A stretch of DNA of 64,000 nucleotides from Numida meleagris. Lineage: Eukaryota; Chordata; Aves; Galliformes; Numididae. How positions within the stretch are numbered: position 1 is the first letter of the stretch; each line of letters opens with the position of its first letter. The stretch spans positions 1,422,923 through 1,486,922 of the forward strand of contig NC_034422.1 in assembly GCF_002078875.1 (NCBI RefSeq), read 5' to 3'. The notes beneath the pieces are model-generated. The model was not told the origin of the DNA, ran no database searches, and saw nothing but the letters and a program-made list of their open reading frames with translations. Shown piece by piece: positions 14,501-26,307 of this stretch. The translations under genes were made by a program, and so were the position numbers.

Positions 14501-17500
14501 TAGCAGATAGACAGTGTTTAAGGGCAGCCGTTAAGCATCTGTCAGTTCTTGCAAGCAAGGCTACATCTGGATTCTTGTAGCTTGCCCCTCCTTCATTTTA
14601 GACTTGCGTCTCACTCCTTGTGGCCAGGCTTATGTTATTTTTCTTACTCCCATCCTTCCCTTCCTGAGCAGTCGTCATCAAACAAGCAGGGCAAAGTACC
14701 AGTGTATAAAACAAGGCCTGGCAGAACTTGCCTGTTGCGGATTTCTTTGTATGTTTATCTTCTATTAAATTTGTGAAAGTTTTTTGCCAACATCTGCCTC
14801 CCGTGCCTCAGATTATTGCTGTTTTTCTGAGATAGTGGAGGAGTGTTTCTAACAAAGAGCACCACAGATGTAGCTACAAAACTGGCAATTTACTTGCTTG
14901 CTGGGAAGAAAGCTATGAAGCAGTCTGCCCAGTTGCTATGTTAAGGGAATTATTTATCCTTTTCCTTCATATCAGATTGTTTTGCAAGTATGTCGTAAAT
15001 GGGAGTATGTTTTTAGGACATGTTTTAGGAAAATGTTTTCTTATCTGCGTAGGACTGATTAGCCAGGCCAGTTTCATACTCCCAGCAATTTCTTTGCATT
15101 CAAGATGGCTTGGGTCTGAGTTAGTGCTTGTCTTCAAAACGCATCTGAAAATTGGAATTTCACAAGGTATCAGAGACAGTGCTGGAACACCAGTGTCTGT
15201 TGCCATACGTATCACAATGCTTGATTTAAACAGGCACGGGTGTAAAATTAGCTTATAGATGTGTTGAACTGGGGAGCCAAGAACTGCTGACAAGCACTGA
15301 GTGCTCAGGGTTGGTGAATGTGGGGTTTACGTAAGGCTCTCAAGAGGGGGAAACTGTTGCGTAAGCACCGCTGCCATGTGTGGCTGAAGGTGATTGCCCT
15401 TGTGCCTCTCCCTGTTGTTAGTAACTCGCAGGACAGTCCCTTAGGTAGGCGTAAGAAGCACGTGGCTTTGTGATCCGCTTGGCTGTTCAGATGCTGGGGT
15501 GTTTGGAGGATGGAGGCGGGAAGGGAGGGGAAAGAAGATATCAGAAAATACTGCAGGGAAAAATTACTGCAAAATTTGTAAGCATCAAAACCTTTAAATA
15601 GCTTGCTGTGCCAGTCAAGCATCAGCTGAAACATGTTGCTGCAGAGCGACCTCAGTATTACTAAGAGACGAGGAGTGATCCTGTCTCTCACTGTGGCATA
15701 TATCACATACAGAATATTGCTAGATCCATTGATTAGAGTTTAAATGGGCATGAGTAGGACCCGGCTTCTTGCATTAGGGTTTCTGGAATCACAGCCCTTG
15801 AGAAAATACTATTTTGGCTTTCTGGAGCTTGTAAGACACTTGAGTAAGGGTTTAAGGTGACTGGGGTGGGAAACAGGAAAATCAGCTTCCCTCTCCTGTA
15901 TCTTCAGTGGTTTGTGCTGCACTAACATGTACATACGCATGTATGTATAAATAAAAGCATGGAGGAAACCCATAACAAAATAGGACAATTGTACCTTGTT
16001 CAAAAGAGTCAGCAGTTTAATCTCTCTTCCTCATCTTGTGTGCAGTGCAAACCCATCAAGCGTGGAGCTGCTGTTTCTCTCTGCTCCTGTTTTTTTTTTT
16101 TCCATTACTGTAGTTAATTCAGCACAGCTTGTTGTTCTCTTCTCTCACTGCAGCCAAATGGTCATTTAAGTAACTTGGGGATGTGAATGAAAGCCATGTC
16201 CAAATAGGAGATGTGCTTTGAACTTTGTACGTATTTGACTACAGTACTGAAATTACTCTAGAACCGTGTTTGATTTGGAAAAGGAAATCGTATTTTTCTC
16301 TTTTCTGGACCTGGGCATCAAGCTTGTGGATCTGAGATTTATGGCAAGGCAGCTGGAACACTGTGATTGATTCTGTGGCAAACATTTGAGTGAGGCCATG
16401 CCTGTTCAACAGGTGCATAAAGGGCTCTTGCTTTGTACCATACTGTTTGACTTTGGAGTATAAGATGATGTGGAATTTGGTGGATGTTGGAACAATATGC
16501 AGGGTAGGAAACTCCGCCAAGAAAACAGCTTTCCTTCTGGCAGTCATGACGTTATTGGACATAGCCAGTAATTGCTTTTAATATGTTTTTAAATTGTTTT
16601 TGCTATAGATCAAGCTGCCATCAAAGTACTCGTTCTCTAAGAGTTTAGCTAGTGGGATCAAGGAATGAGAACAGTATAGGAAAAAAGGAGAAATAATGTA
16701 AAATACAAGTGAGCATGTGCTGCGAACTCGCTGTGTAGCTGAAGGAGGGTTCAGGGGCTGTGAGTGCATGGAGCTGTCTGCCGGCGGCCGGGAGCTGGTT
16801 AACTGCTAATCCAGGGGCTGCAGCAGCTGGCTTGGGAGCTCCGGGCTTTTCTTGGCAACAGGATTTTGAAGCATTTGGAAAAGAATGGGACTTGCTCTTC
16901 TTGTGTCCTTGAGGAGTGACGTGTGCTGTTTATCACGGTTGGGCAGCACAAAGACTGAGAAATCACTTTGGAAGGAGGAGAAAGAGTTCCTACACTTAGA
17001 AATTTTTAGCTCGCTTGAACAAAGCATGCATAAAAGAAAGAGCAGAGGAAAGCATGTGTCTGGAATACATGTGTTAGTGGTATTCTTTGTCAGGTAGATC
17101 TTAATGCCCTCTAATCAATCTGCATGTACAACATCCTTCTGTTTTAATTTTGCAATATTTGATGTTAAGACAGCTTTAGCCAAACGTTCAGCAGAAGTGT
17201 AGGAAGAAGTGGGGTGGTCTGGGCAGGACTAGCAGGGGAAATCCTGCTGCCATGAAGAACTTACCTGGCTCTACTCTCAGATGAGGAGGGCTTGGTTTGG
17301 GGCTGCCATGTCGGTTTGGAGAGAATATTTCATGGCGAGGTAGGGACCTGGCAACAAGGCAGCTTGAACTCCTAGGCAATTCTTGTCCTCTTCTGCAAGA
17401 ATTGAAGTTACCTATAAATAATGGGGTAGGGTGGCTTAAATCAGAACGTATTTTTCTGTGCTGACAGTGTACAGCATCTGCTTCTGCTTTAAGCTGGGGC

Positions 17501-20500
17501 TGAAGAGACTTGGCAAAAAAAAACAGCCTTTGGCATCACACACACGGGGAGCTAATAAGGGGCTATAAATTGAGCAAATATAGGGGCCTCTTTACATTGT
17601 CATTTCCCTTTGGGAAAGTCGTTAATAGGGATGAGGATGAAATTTTAAAGAAAATGTGCATTAGGAGACTTTGAGTGGATCTCAAGCAACAGAGGAGCAA
17701 AAAATGTATCAGTACTTTCTGGCTGGATCTAAAACATATACAGTCTTTAGAGATGGAGCTGGGAGTCAGGCTCTCCTACTCCACGTGTGGTTTAGACTAT
17801 GTTACGCCTTCCATTTCTGATGAATGCTGAAATATACTGCATTGCTGGATGGAACACATGGTATTTATGTTTGGACAGCAAAAGATATATATTTGTGTGC
17901 TTGGACACTAATCTTCTGAAGAGAAAAACAAAACCCAAACTCAGCCATGATGAAGTCTTGGCAGCAAAGCAGATGCAGATGCAGTACAAAAAAGCTTCAG
18001 TTTCCTCTTCCCCTGCTCTGGCTGAGTAGCCTTAACACTTTCCAGCAGATAGCTTGCTGTTTCAGGCTGCTTCACAGGCTGCAGTGAGCTTTGTGCCTAC
18101 ATTCAGTATTTGCTCAGTGGCAGAATTCCCCTGCTGCTTGTAAGGAGAGTCCATGCATGCGAGATGCTATGGTACAAGTAAGCAAGGGAATGTTGAAAAG
18201 AATCACTCTTGGCTGAGTTTTGAATTGTTTATAATGACTCCTAAAACACTTCAAGACTGTGTATGTTTTTACAGTGCCTTTTTCAAAAGAGTATTGCTTT
18301 GTGAGTGGTAATTTTAGGTGGCACTACTATGAAAATGGTTACAGCAGGTGAAGTTGTAGCTAGAGAAAAATACTCTGCAAAATTGACTTATGTCTGCTTT
18401 CACAAGAGTACTTTTATTCAAGCAATATCCAAAACAATTTCAAGCAGATGTGAAGTTCTTGAGATCAGTAGGGGAAAAGGGAGATTTAGTTGGAAATAGC
18501 TCAGAAACTCCATCTATTCTCTCCTGCAGATCCCTGGTGTAGCCAAGGCTTTGAAGTCTTCAATTCTAGTGGTGGGGTTTGAGGCTGATCTTGTTCTGCA
18601 GTCAGCGTGCTAAGATTGCCCTGGAAGGCTGATGGCACCCTGTGAAAAAACTGCATTATAAAAAGGCCCCTGCAATACTCGAGCTTGTAGTAAACTCTGG
18701 CTTCAGTTTGCTCAGGTCTTTGGCATGCGTTAGAGCCATTGACTCTGGTGGGATTTAACAAGCTCTTCACTGTAATGGAGCAGGCTTGCTGCCTTGTGGA
18801 AGAGGAAAAAAAAAGCTGTATTAATACCTTTTCTGACAGTGTGCAAAGTACCTGGAGAGTTCGTATAGGCTCAAGGAGTAACGAGTGGTAATTCCCCGAG
18901 CTGCCTAACGTCACGGGGACCCTGCGTGCTGCATTACTCTGCTCACCACCGAATGGAGCAGGAAGGTGCAGGGCTGTGGGGCTGCGCTGCATGGAGCTTG
19001 AAACAAATCTCAGTGAACAGACCAAGAGGAGCAGCTGCTGCCTTTGGACTGGGAGAAAAACAAACCGATCCGACTCAATAGCAGGAAGCGTGTTTTTTGT
19101 GCAGGTACCACGTAATGCTACTTCTCCAAGAGGTTTCTGTGGAAGTTTGCAGTTTACACTGTGTTGTGCTGAAGGACTGCACAAGGCAGAGACAGGATGC
19201 CCGTGGTTCCAAACAGCTCCGTCCTGGATGCGAGCGCTCCCCAGAATATATTTAAAAAGGGGCTTTTTGGGAAAATGTCTTCATTCTGGTGACCGAGTTC
19301 TGCAGAGCAGCACAGGGAGGTGTATGGAGGGAAGAATTTCGATTAGCTCTGCTGAGCAGCTTCCTAATGTTTCATGCCATATTGTTCAGCAAATGAAAAG
19401 GCTTGCTTTATCGTCTAGCACAACAGAATATGTATATTCATTTTATAATATACCACGTAATTGAGGAATAAAAGGTTTTATCTACAGGGAGGGCGACACT
19501 TAAAATAAGGGCTTTTAGTGAAAATTAGTACTTTGAAACTTAGCCGTGGCTCCTTTTTAAATCTTGAAGCTTCATTGCTAGCATTTAGTTTTACTGTGCG
19601 ATTTACTTACTGGCCGGGGATGAGTGGTGTTAGCAATCACATTCAAGTTATGTGGTGATTTGGCAGGGTTCAGTTCTCACTGCCTGGATGGCTGGAAAGC
19701 CAGAAAGGTTATTGTACATCTCATGCTGGGATGGGTCGCCGTGCTCCCGGAGGCGTGGCAGGCTTTCTGCTGCTGAAGTTGCTAGGAAGGGTCCTGTTGC
19801 ACTTTTTGGCCAACTCAGAACTAATACTTGAAAATCTCATCCAAGAAACAGCGCGATCTGTTGATTTGTGGGATGGTGGGTGGATTTACAACGCAATTGA
19901 GCAAACTAAAATCTTGCATAGGCTTCTGAGCCTCTGTAGTGATTCTGGTCCTTTGAGAAGTCAGTAATTGTTTTGTCTTTGTAAACCATTGCAAACACTG
20001 CAGATTTAAACCTATTCCTTGAATGGAAATGACCCAATCTGAATGGCTGGGCCACGTGGGGTTGTTCGGGTCTCTTTCAAGCAGTTAGATCTGGGCGCTG
20101 AGCTGCTATCCTGCAGGCACAGCAACACATTCAAACCAAAGGCTCTGACTCTGCTATTTAACTGCAGAATCATAGACGGCGGGGTGAGAGACCTCAGGTG
20201 ATACAGAGCAGAATGGGTAACTCCCAAATTAGCACTTGTTTAGCTAGCTGCATATTTAAATAAAGAGATTTGAACTTTGAAAGCAACTCAGAGGGAATTT
20301 TTAGAACGTTTTCCAATGACATTTATCGGGATGGCTGGGCAAGATGCTACATAATATTCTTTGTGCGTTTGGGTGAAGCTGACCAGTAAAAAACTCGGGG
20401 TTTGTATTCACTGCACAATGGACTTCAGCTCCAGAAAAGGTCTAAATAAATGCTGTTTACCATTAATCTTGGGCACTCTGAAACCATGTCCCAGACTCTG

Positions 20501-23500
20501 TGCGTCAGTCTTTGGAGGATTCAGAGTGTTCATCTGTTTCTCCAGAGAGGATCTGTATCTCTGCTCTTCGTTCCTAAATGGCTGTAAATCTGTTTCTGAA
20601 AGCCACACAATGCCCGATGGGCTTTCTTTGACGCTAAATATCAATCATATGCCTAATTGAATATTCTGCTTTGGGAGTTTATACCTGAACCAATATAGAA
20701 CAGAGTGCCTTATTTTAGCATTCAAGTATTGAAAACTAGGCCTACATCTTGAACCTGCAGGTCTTATCTCCCTATCATGAAATAACACAGTAGTTTTGGT
20801 TTTTAAGGAGCACCCAGTTTCAGCTATGATCAGGTGTGGTCTGCCTAGCTACTGCTTACCTTGACCGTTTCCTTTCTGGGGCAGCATGGTGGGGATGTGG
20901 TGGACCCAATTCTTCGTTTCTCTTCCCAAGAAGTTTATCAGAGCTGGTGGTATTGGGTAACTGAAGTTTCTATGCAGCTCACACACAGGTTGTTCTTGGA
21001 CCCCCTAGTTTAGCTACAGCATCCTCTGATTATTTCATTACACTGGCAAGAAGGGAATTTTGCCACATGTAGGCGGTTTGGAAATTCAGCAAGTCTCTGG
21101 AAACCAAGTTCCTGTATGCTTGACTGTAGATGAAAGGCAGCTCAGAGTCTGTGTCAGAGAACAGTAAGATCTTTGTAGATTTTTAGTTGCCATAAATGGT
21201 CTTCAAGTGTGGTAGAACTGGAGGGAATCAGGCTGAAAGGGATGCTGAAAGGAAAGGATGCTGGTTTTGAGCAAGGTGTAGATGGTTTAGACTATGGGAA
21301 AGATGCTTAGGCTGTGAGGAAAGACAATGTTGTAGCGGCTTAGGTACCTTAAAACCTACGGGGGAAGGAAGCAGCTCTGCAAGTCATTTGTAATTGTTTA
21401 ATTAGCAACTGCCTGTAATTATTAGTATCCCTCAGTTGTACTCTGCTTCCCAAAGACTTAAAGCCTATGTACCTTGGAGCACACATCCTTCTGGGAGTTA
21501 GGAGTATGAGAGGTCTGTTGGAAGAGAGCTTTGCAAACATGCTCAGGAGGAGGAGCTCAGGCTTCTCTTAGTCCCTCTTGATTGCTCTCTGCATGGTGTA
21601 TCTAAATGTGATGCAGATGCAGTTGCTGTCTCCGCTGCCCTTTTCAGATGGATCCCATCCCTGGGCTGTGCAGCCCAGGGTTGTGTGCATTCTGCTTCTC
21701 CATTTGTAATTAGGAGAGCAACATTCTTTTAAAGCTGGAGGTAGAGATGAGTGAGTGCTGCTCCAGATGGGATCTGACAAGTTTGAAAATATGTCAGCGT
21801 GTGTATATTTTTAATTTCAAAGGCGTCACGCTAGCATTAGAGAGTTGCTTTAATTCTAGATGCAGCTCTGTAAAACCAGGCAATCCCTGAACATCTCTGC
21901 AGTCGTACAAGCACATTGTCAAAAATACATGCCCCTTTTGGCTGCTTAACTTGTAATCAGGGTGAACCATTCTTACTCCCATCTTTTGTATGACTTCATG
22001 AGAACGTTGCTCTTTGAGCTAATTCTGCTGTTCCGTGTGCTGGCTGCCAGACTCTAGGGAGGAAGGTCTGGTATGGGTGGCTGTGTGATAATGGCTTTTG
22101 AAGTTCAGTCTGTGGCACTTAGTGAGGACAAAATCGAAGATTATTCTGAATGGATTCTATTACTGTTGCTGCTAGGAGACTGAGTCTGAATTCTCTGCAC
22201 ACCAGGTGATGTGTGTTCTGAAATACAGCTGATGTTGATGCCTGGGAGGTCGATTTCGTTGGAGGTGGGAAAGATTATTAATGACAAAGTTTGATCACAT
22301 GTTGATTGTTTCACTTCCTACTTAGCTCTGTGAAATGGCTATGTTGTCCGAGGCTTGCCAGCAGGGATACTCTGATGAACTGAGGATGTGCCTCCAGTTT
22401 TGCAAGGAGGAACTAAATATGGAGCTATTTGTGGATGCTTCTCCCTTCCATTATGCAAAACTGATATGACAAGCAGCAGGTCTGGAGGTCACATCTGGTA
22501 TTCGTTGTCCACCCTCCTGGCAGGAAGGCAGTGAAAGGCAAGACTGAGTGCTCAGTGTTAGTGGGTATTTGAAGCCTCTGCAGATTCCTTAAGGATGCCA
22601 AAATGTAGGTTACCGTGAGCTCTGTAAACAACTCAGCGTCTGGCTTCAAACTTCTCTGCATACCTGTACCCAATTTGCTGAGCTGTAAGCTGAAGTAGAA
22701 TGTGAGAACCTGGTTCCTTCCTAAATTCTATCCCCTGAGAGTGCATCTCTGTGAGGAAAAAAAAAAGAAATATTCAGTAGAGTTCAACAATATCCTAATT
22801 CATGGCAAAAAAGTGGGCTTTGTTGTTGTTGTTAGATTGGCACCTGTAGACAAGCGATTGGTGCCACTTCATAGTGCACTTCACTAAGAGTGGTTTTTGT
22901 TTTGTTGCTATAGCTTGCCAGTTTATCTGTGCAGTGACAAGACCCTGGGCTTGTGTGCCATGAACCTTCGCACCGGGGCCTGTGGTTGTAACAGTGCCGT
23001 ACTAAATGTTTCTAAGCTTTGTCACTGACTCCCGTTATTTCCATCTCAGTGAAAAGAGTACAGATAGCGCCTGCTGCAGAGATGAACCATCAGTGTGAGA
23101 ACTCCTTGCAGTTTCCTTCGAGAGGCCATTTCCAGACAGCGCTGCTCTGTTTCAGGTGTTGGGAGCAGCAGTGCTTGGTCAGTGGCCTCTGGCAGCCGGC
23201 GCTGGAGGGCTCGGCCTTGTCTGCTGCAGCCTTTGCACTGCCTTCCTGCCTGCGAGCAGGGAGCTTTTAGTTCTGACACAAGGTGAGGTTAGACCTTACA
23301 GAAAGTGCGGTGGAATGATAAAGTTGCCTAATTAGTAACGTTCAAAACAGATGACATAATTGCATCAGAAGGTGAAAACTACAGGTGTGAATACTTGGGC
23401 ACGTTGCGTGGTGTTAATTTTAGCCCAGTGTGGGGTCATATTTTTTTCATGTACTGCATAAATAATGTGAATAAATGTAAGAAACCCACAAAATGTTTCT

Positions 23501-24190
23501 TGAGCAACTTCTAATCATGTGGCTCTGTAGAAGAGATGGAACCAAAGTTCATCTTTCAAAGAGGAGCAGAGCAGTCATGACGTGAGCCTGGCTTTGGGGT
23601 AGGTTCAGGCAGGCAGGGTCAGGCTGGCTGCCACCTGCCAGCGGTCTGCTGCTCACAAACACCGAACGTCATGGGTACAGCTTGGGTGCTGCTTGAATGA
23701 CTCAGATATTAATGGTTCCCAGCTTCCCAGATATGCAAATGTGGAACGTCTAGTTGCTGCTTTTTAAAATCTTCTATCTCAGGCAAATTTTTATCTGTCT
23801 TTATTGGTTTTTGTATTCAAACAAAAGATACCCAGATTGAATCTGAGTACTGTGTACGGCTATTTGCCCTTTTTAGACTGCTTCCCAAGAAAATGCCAGG
23901 CTTCTCTGACTGCTCTGTCAGCTGAATAACTTCTGAATTCATTGGTCAGCTTTAACCACACTTGAGAAGAGAGCTGGAAGCCTGAAAAAGCATTGCTCTG
24001 TCTGAAATAGGAGGGTGACATAAATTAATGTCTCTGCTCAGAAGATGGCAGTGAGCGGGCAGCATCCAGCTGTCACATATCGCTTGGCAGCAGCTGACCA
24101 GTGAGCTGGGCAGTGTGGACTGGGGTCATCAGCATCCGCAGGGCTCGGGGCTGCTTGCAGCACGTAGTGTGCTCTGCCTGCTGCCAGTGC
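14501..24190. other. Non-coding stretch (probable ZDHHC8 intron 1 or intergenic)
   Basis: No recognisable gene. It contains a perfect 10-bp hairpin at 21659-21680, a 227-codon antisense frame at 18501-19184 overlapped by a 162-codon sense frame at 18976-19464, and a close pairing of AP-1 and octamer motifs at 23698-23740. The remainder shows nothing I can name. Confidence 0.6.
21659..21680. repeat. Perfect 10-bp inverted repeat, 2-nt spacer
   Basis: CCCTGGGCTG, spacer TG, then CAGCCCAGGG. It is G+C-rich and would form a stable hairpin. Flanking sequence does not extend the pairing, so it is too short for a microRNA precursor. Confidence 0.9.
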
Positions 24191-24192
24191 TT

Positions 24193-24204
24193 GGGGGGGG
24201 GGGG
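24193..24204. repeat. G12 homopolymer
   Basis: Twelve consecutive G on the + strand. Tracts of this kind vary in length and are prone to assembly error. Confidence 0.9.
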
Positions 24205-24411
24205 CACATGAGAGGATAACGGATGCAAAATAGGAAATTCTTCTCTGCTGTGCCTGCGAAGGCATTTTTGGTTTTGGTTTTTTCATATTCCCTATTACTC
24301 GAGTAAATAACTCAGTTCTGTTCTGTGCAATCTACTAGAGTGTGATTATGAAATGAGGTTGCTTACAAATCTCTCTTATTTTCTCTTCTCTTGCATGTGG
24401 AAGTGATTTCC

Positions 24412-24433
24412 TTTTTTTTGTGTGTGTGTGTGT
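24412..24433. repeat. T8 followed by (GT)7 microsatellite
   Basis: Eight T are followed by seven uninterrupted GT units. It is short but likely polymorphic. Confidence 0.9.
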
Positions 24434-24656
24434 CATATTTTCTGAGTCAGAAGTTGTATCACACTTCTTTCAGTGCTAGCTTTTAGTCAGCTTGCTTCTG
24501 TCCACCCATGAATAGACGAATCTCTACAAGTGTGATTGATTATTGATTCATTAGCAGTGTCTTTTTCTAGTTCATACAGCCTCAGCTTGCTAGAGGATGT
24601 ACAATATCATTGTAAATCATCATGACCCTTGTCATATTCTCTCTTTATACATGAAA

Positions 24657-24677
24657 TATACACACACATATATATTT
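24657..24677. repeat. Mixed (AC)/(AT) dinucleotide tract
   Basis: TATACACACACATATATAT-type sequence. A short, compound microsatellite. Confidence 0.75.
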
Positions 24678-26112
24678 CTAAAACAACATATACTAAGAGA
24701 TATTAGAAATAACTGAGGATGTCAAATGGAACTAAGTGGCAAAGTCAGGAGGCTACCTCAAATGTGAAGCAAATTTCCTCTGAAATATAGCTCTGACCCT
24801 TGGGTTGTTTTTCTTTGGGCCTTGTCTGACTGCTTGAACTTAAAGAAAATGAGGCGCTCTGTGATTTGATATTATTGCATTGAGGAACTCACGGGTCATC
24901 AAATCCAGCCTTATGAAAAAAGCGCATTCAACCAAAAGCGTGGTTGATAGATGTACCTGCCCTTCTTCTTATGCCTTGCTTTGAATTTCTTACAGACTTC
25001 CTGTGAATGTGAATGGAAGATTCCATTGTTGGTGCTAAATTATGATCTTGATATGTGTCTGCCCTGAGCCTTACCATCAGTGACACAAGAGTGACAGAAT
25101 AGATAAAATGTGAGGAATGAATTGTCCTTGCTTTTCCATAAGCATCTGCTGTTGGCCACAGTTAGAGACAGCAGACTGAGCCTGCTGCACTTGTGCTCTG
25201 GTTTAATACAAATGTTTTCTTAGGAATTCTGAAATTCCTCTCTCTTTGAAGCAGAAGGGAGTTAGAAAGGGGAGCCCCACGTGGGCGGACTGCTGTAACA
25301 TATCCTGCATGAGCCAAGGAGAAGGACTGCAACTTCTAAGCAGAGCATTCGTGTTGCCTCCCTTTACCTCAGGTTTGATGGTTGTCTGCATATCATTCTT
25401 GTCTGCCATATACCACTTCTCCTTGTTCACATTCAGGCAGGCAGCTTTGGCAAACATTTTCATCCTCTATCATGCTTATGTATCAAGGAATATCCATGAA
25501 AATGAGAGGTAAATCAATCAAGTTGTGTTTTGAATAAGAACTGGAAACTGCAGAAAAAGGGGTCAGGGGTTCAGAGCACACCATCTTTTGAAGTAGAATG
25601 CTTGTTCTTAACTTTAACTTTGGAAAACAATTGCATTAGCCAGAGACACACACAGCCACGACTGGTTATGGAAGAAGGTTGGATCAAGACTTACATGTAC
25701 CATATTTAGGACTGTAAACAGCTATATCTACAATCTACATTTCTAAAGGGTCTTTAGATATCACTTGTGTAAATGTGACCAGTTTGAATATCTGAAATTG
25801 TTCTTACAATTAAGCTTGGTACTATGGATAATAATACCATGTTCATGTTCAATTTGCCATCAAAATTTTTGGTGAAAACAGCATGTTCAGTGAAACTACT
25901 ATGTGAATATCTTCTTGTATGATTGTCTTTGCCAGCATGTTGTTTCTGAATGTTTCTGTTTTATTGACTCAATGCTCCTCCTTCCTCCTTGATTAATTTG
26001 AATTTCTCAAGTTTCCCAACACTTACCTCCATGAATTTAGCAAGCTTGATCCTACTAACACTTGCGTGCATAGGGTCACTTCAGCTTTGGGCATTAAAAC
26101 TTGGTGAGTGGT

Positions 26113-26126
26113 AAAAAAAAAAAAAA
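26113..26126. repeat. A14 homopolymer
   Basis: Fourteen consecutive A with no recognisable retroposon upstream. Confidence 0.85.
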
Positions 26127-26277
26127 CTGGAATAAGTGCATCTGTTTTAACTGGATGTTAAGTCCACTTTTGATTTAATAAGGAAATGGAGGGAAGAACT
26201 GTTTTGCATCTGAACATCCAGGGCAAGATGTGAGTGAGATTATCTTTCAATTGAACTTGAATTATTTTCTTCATAAA

Positions 26278-26307
26278 TTGGAATTTAGTAAGTTGGAATT
26301 TAGTAGG
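26278..26307. repeat. 15-bp tandem duplication
   Basis: TTGGAATTTAGTAAG is followed at once by TTGGAATTTAGTAGG, one difference. A simple local duplication. Confidence 0.85.

Noticed and set aside
17750..17800. GAGCTGGGAGTCAGGCTCTC, similar to part of MIR
   Set aside because: Neighbouring MIR-like words occur in the wrong order, so this is probably chance.
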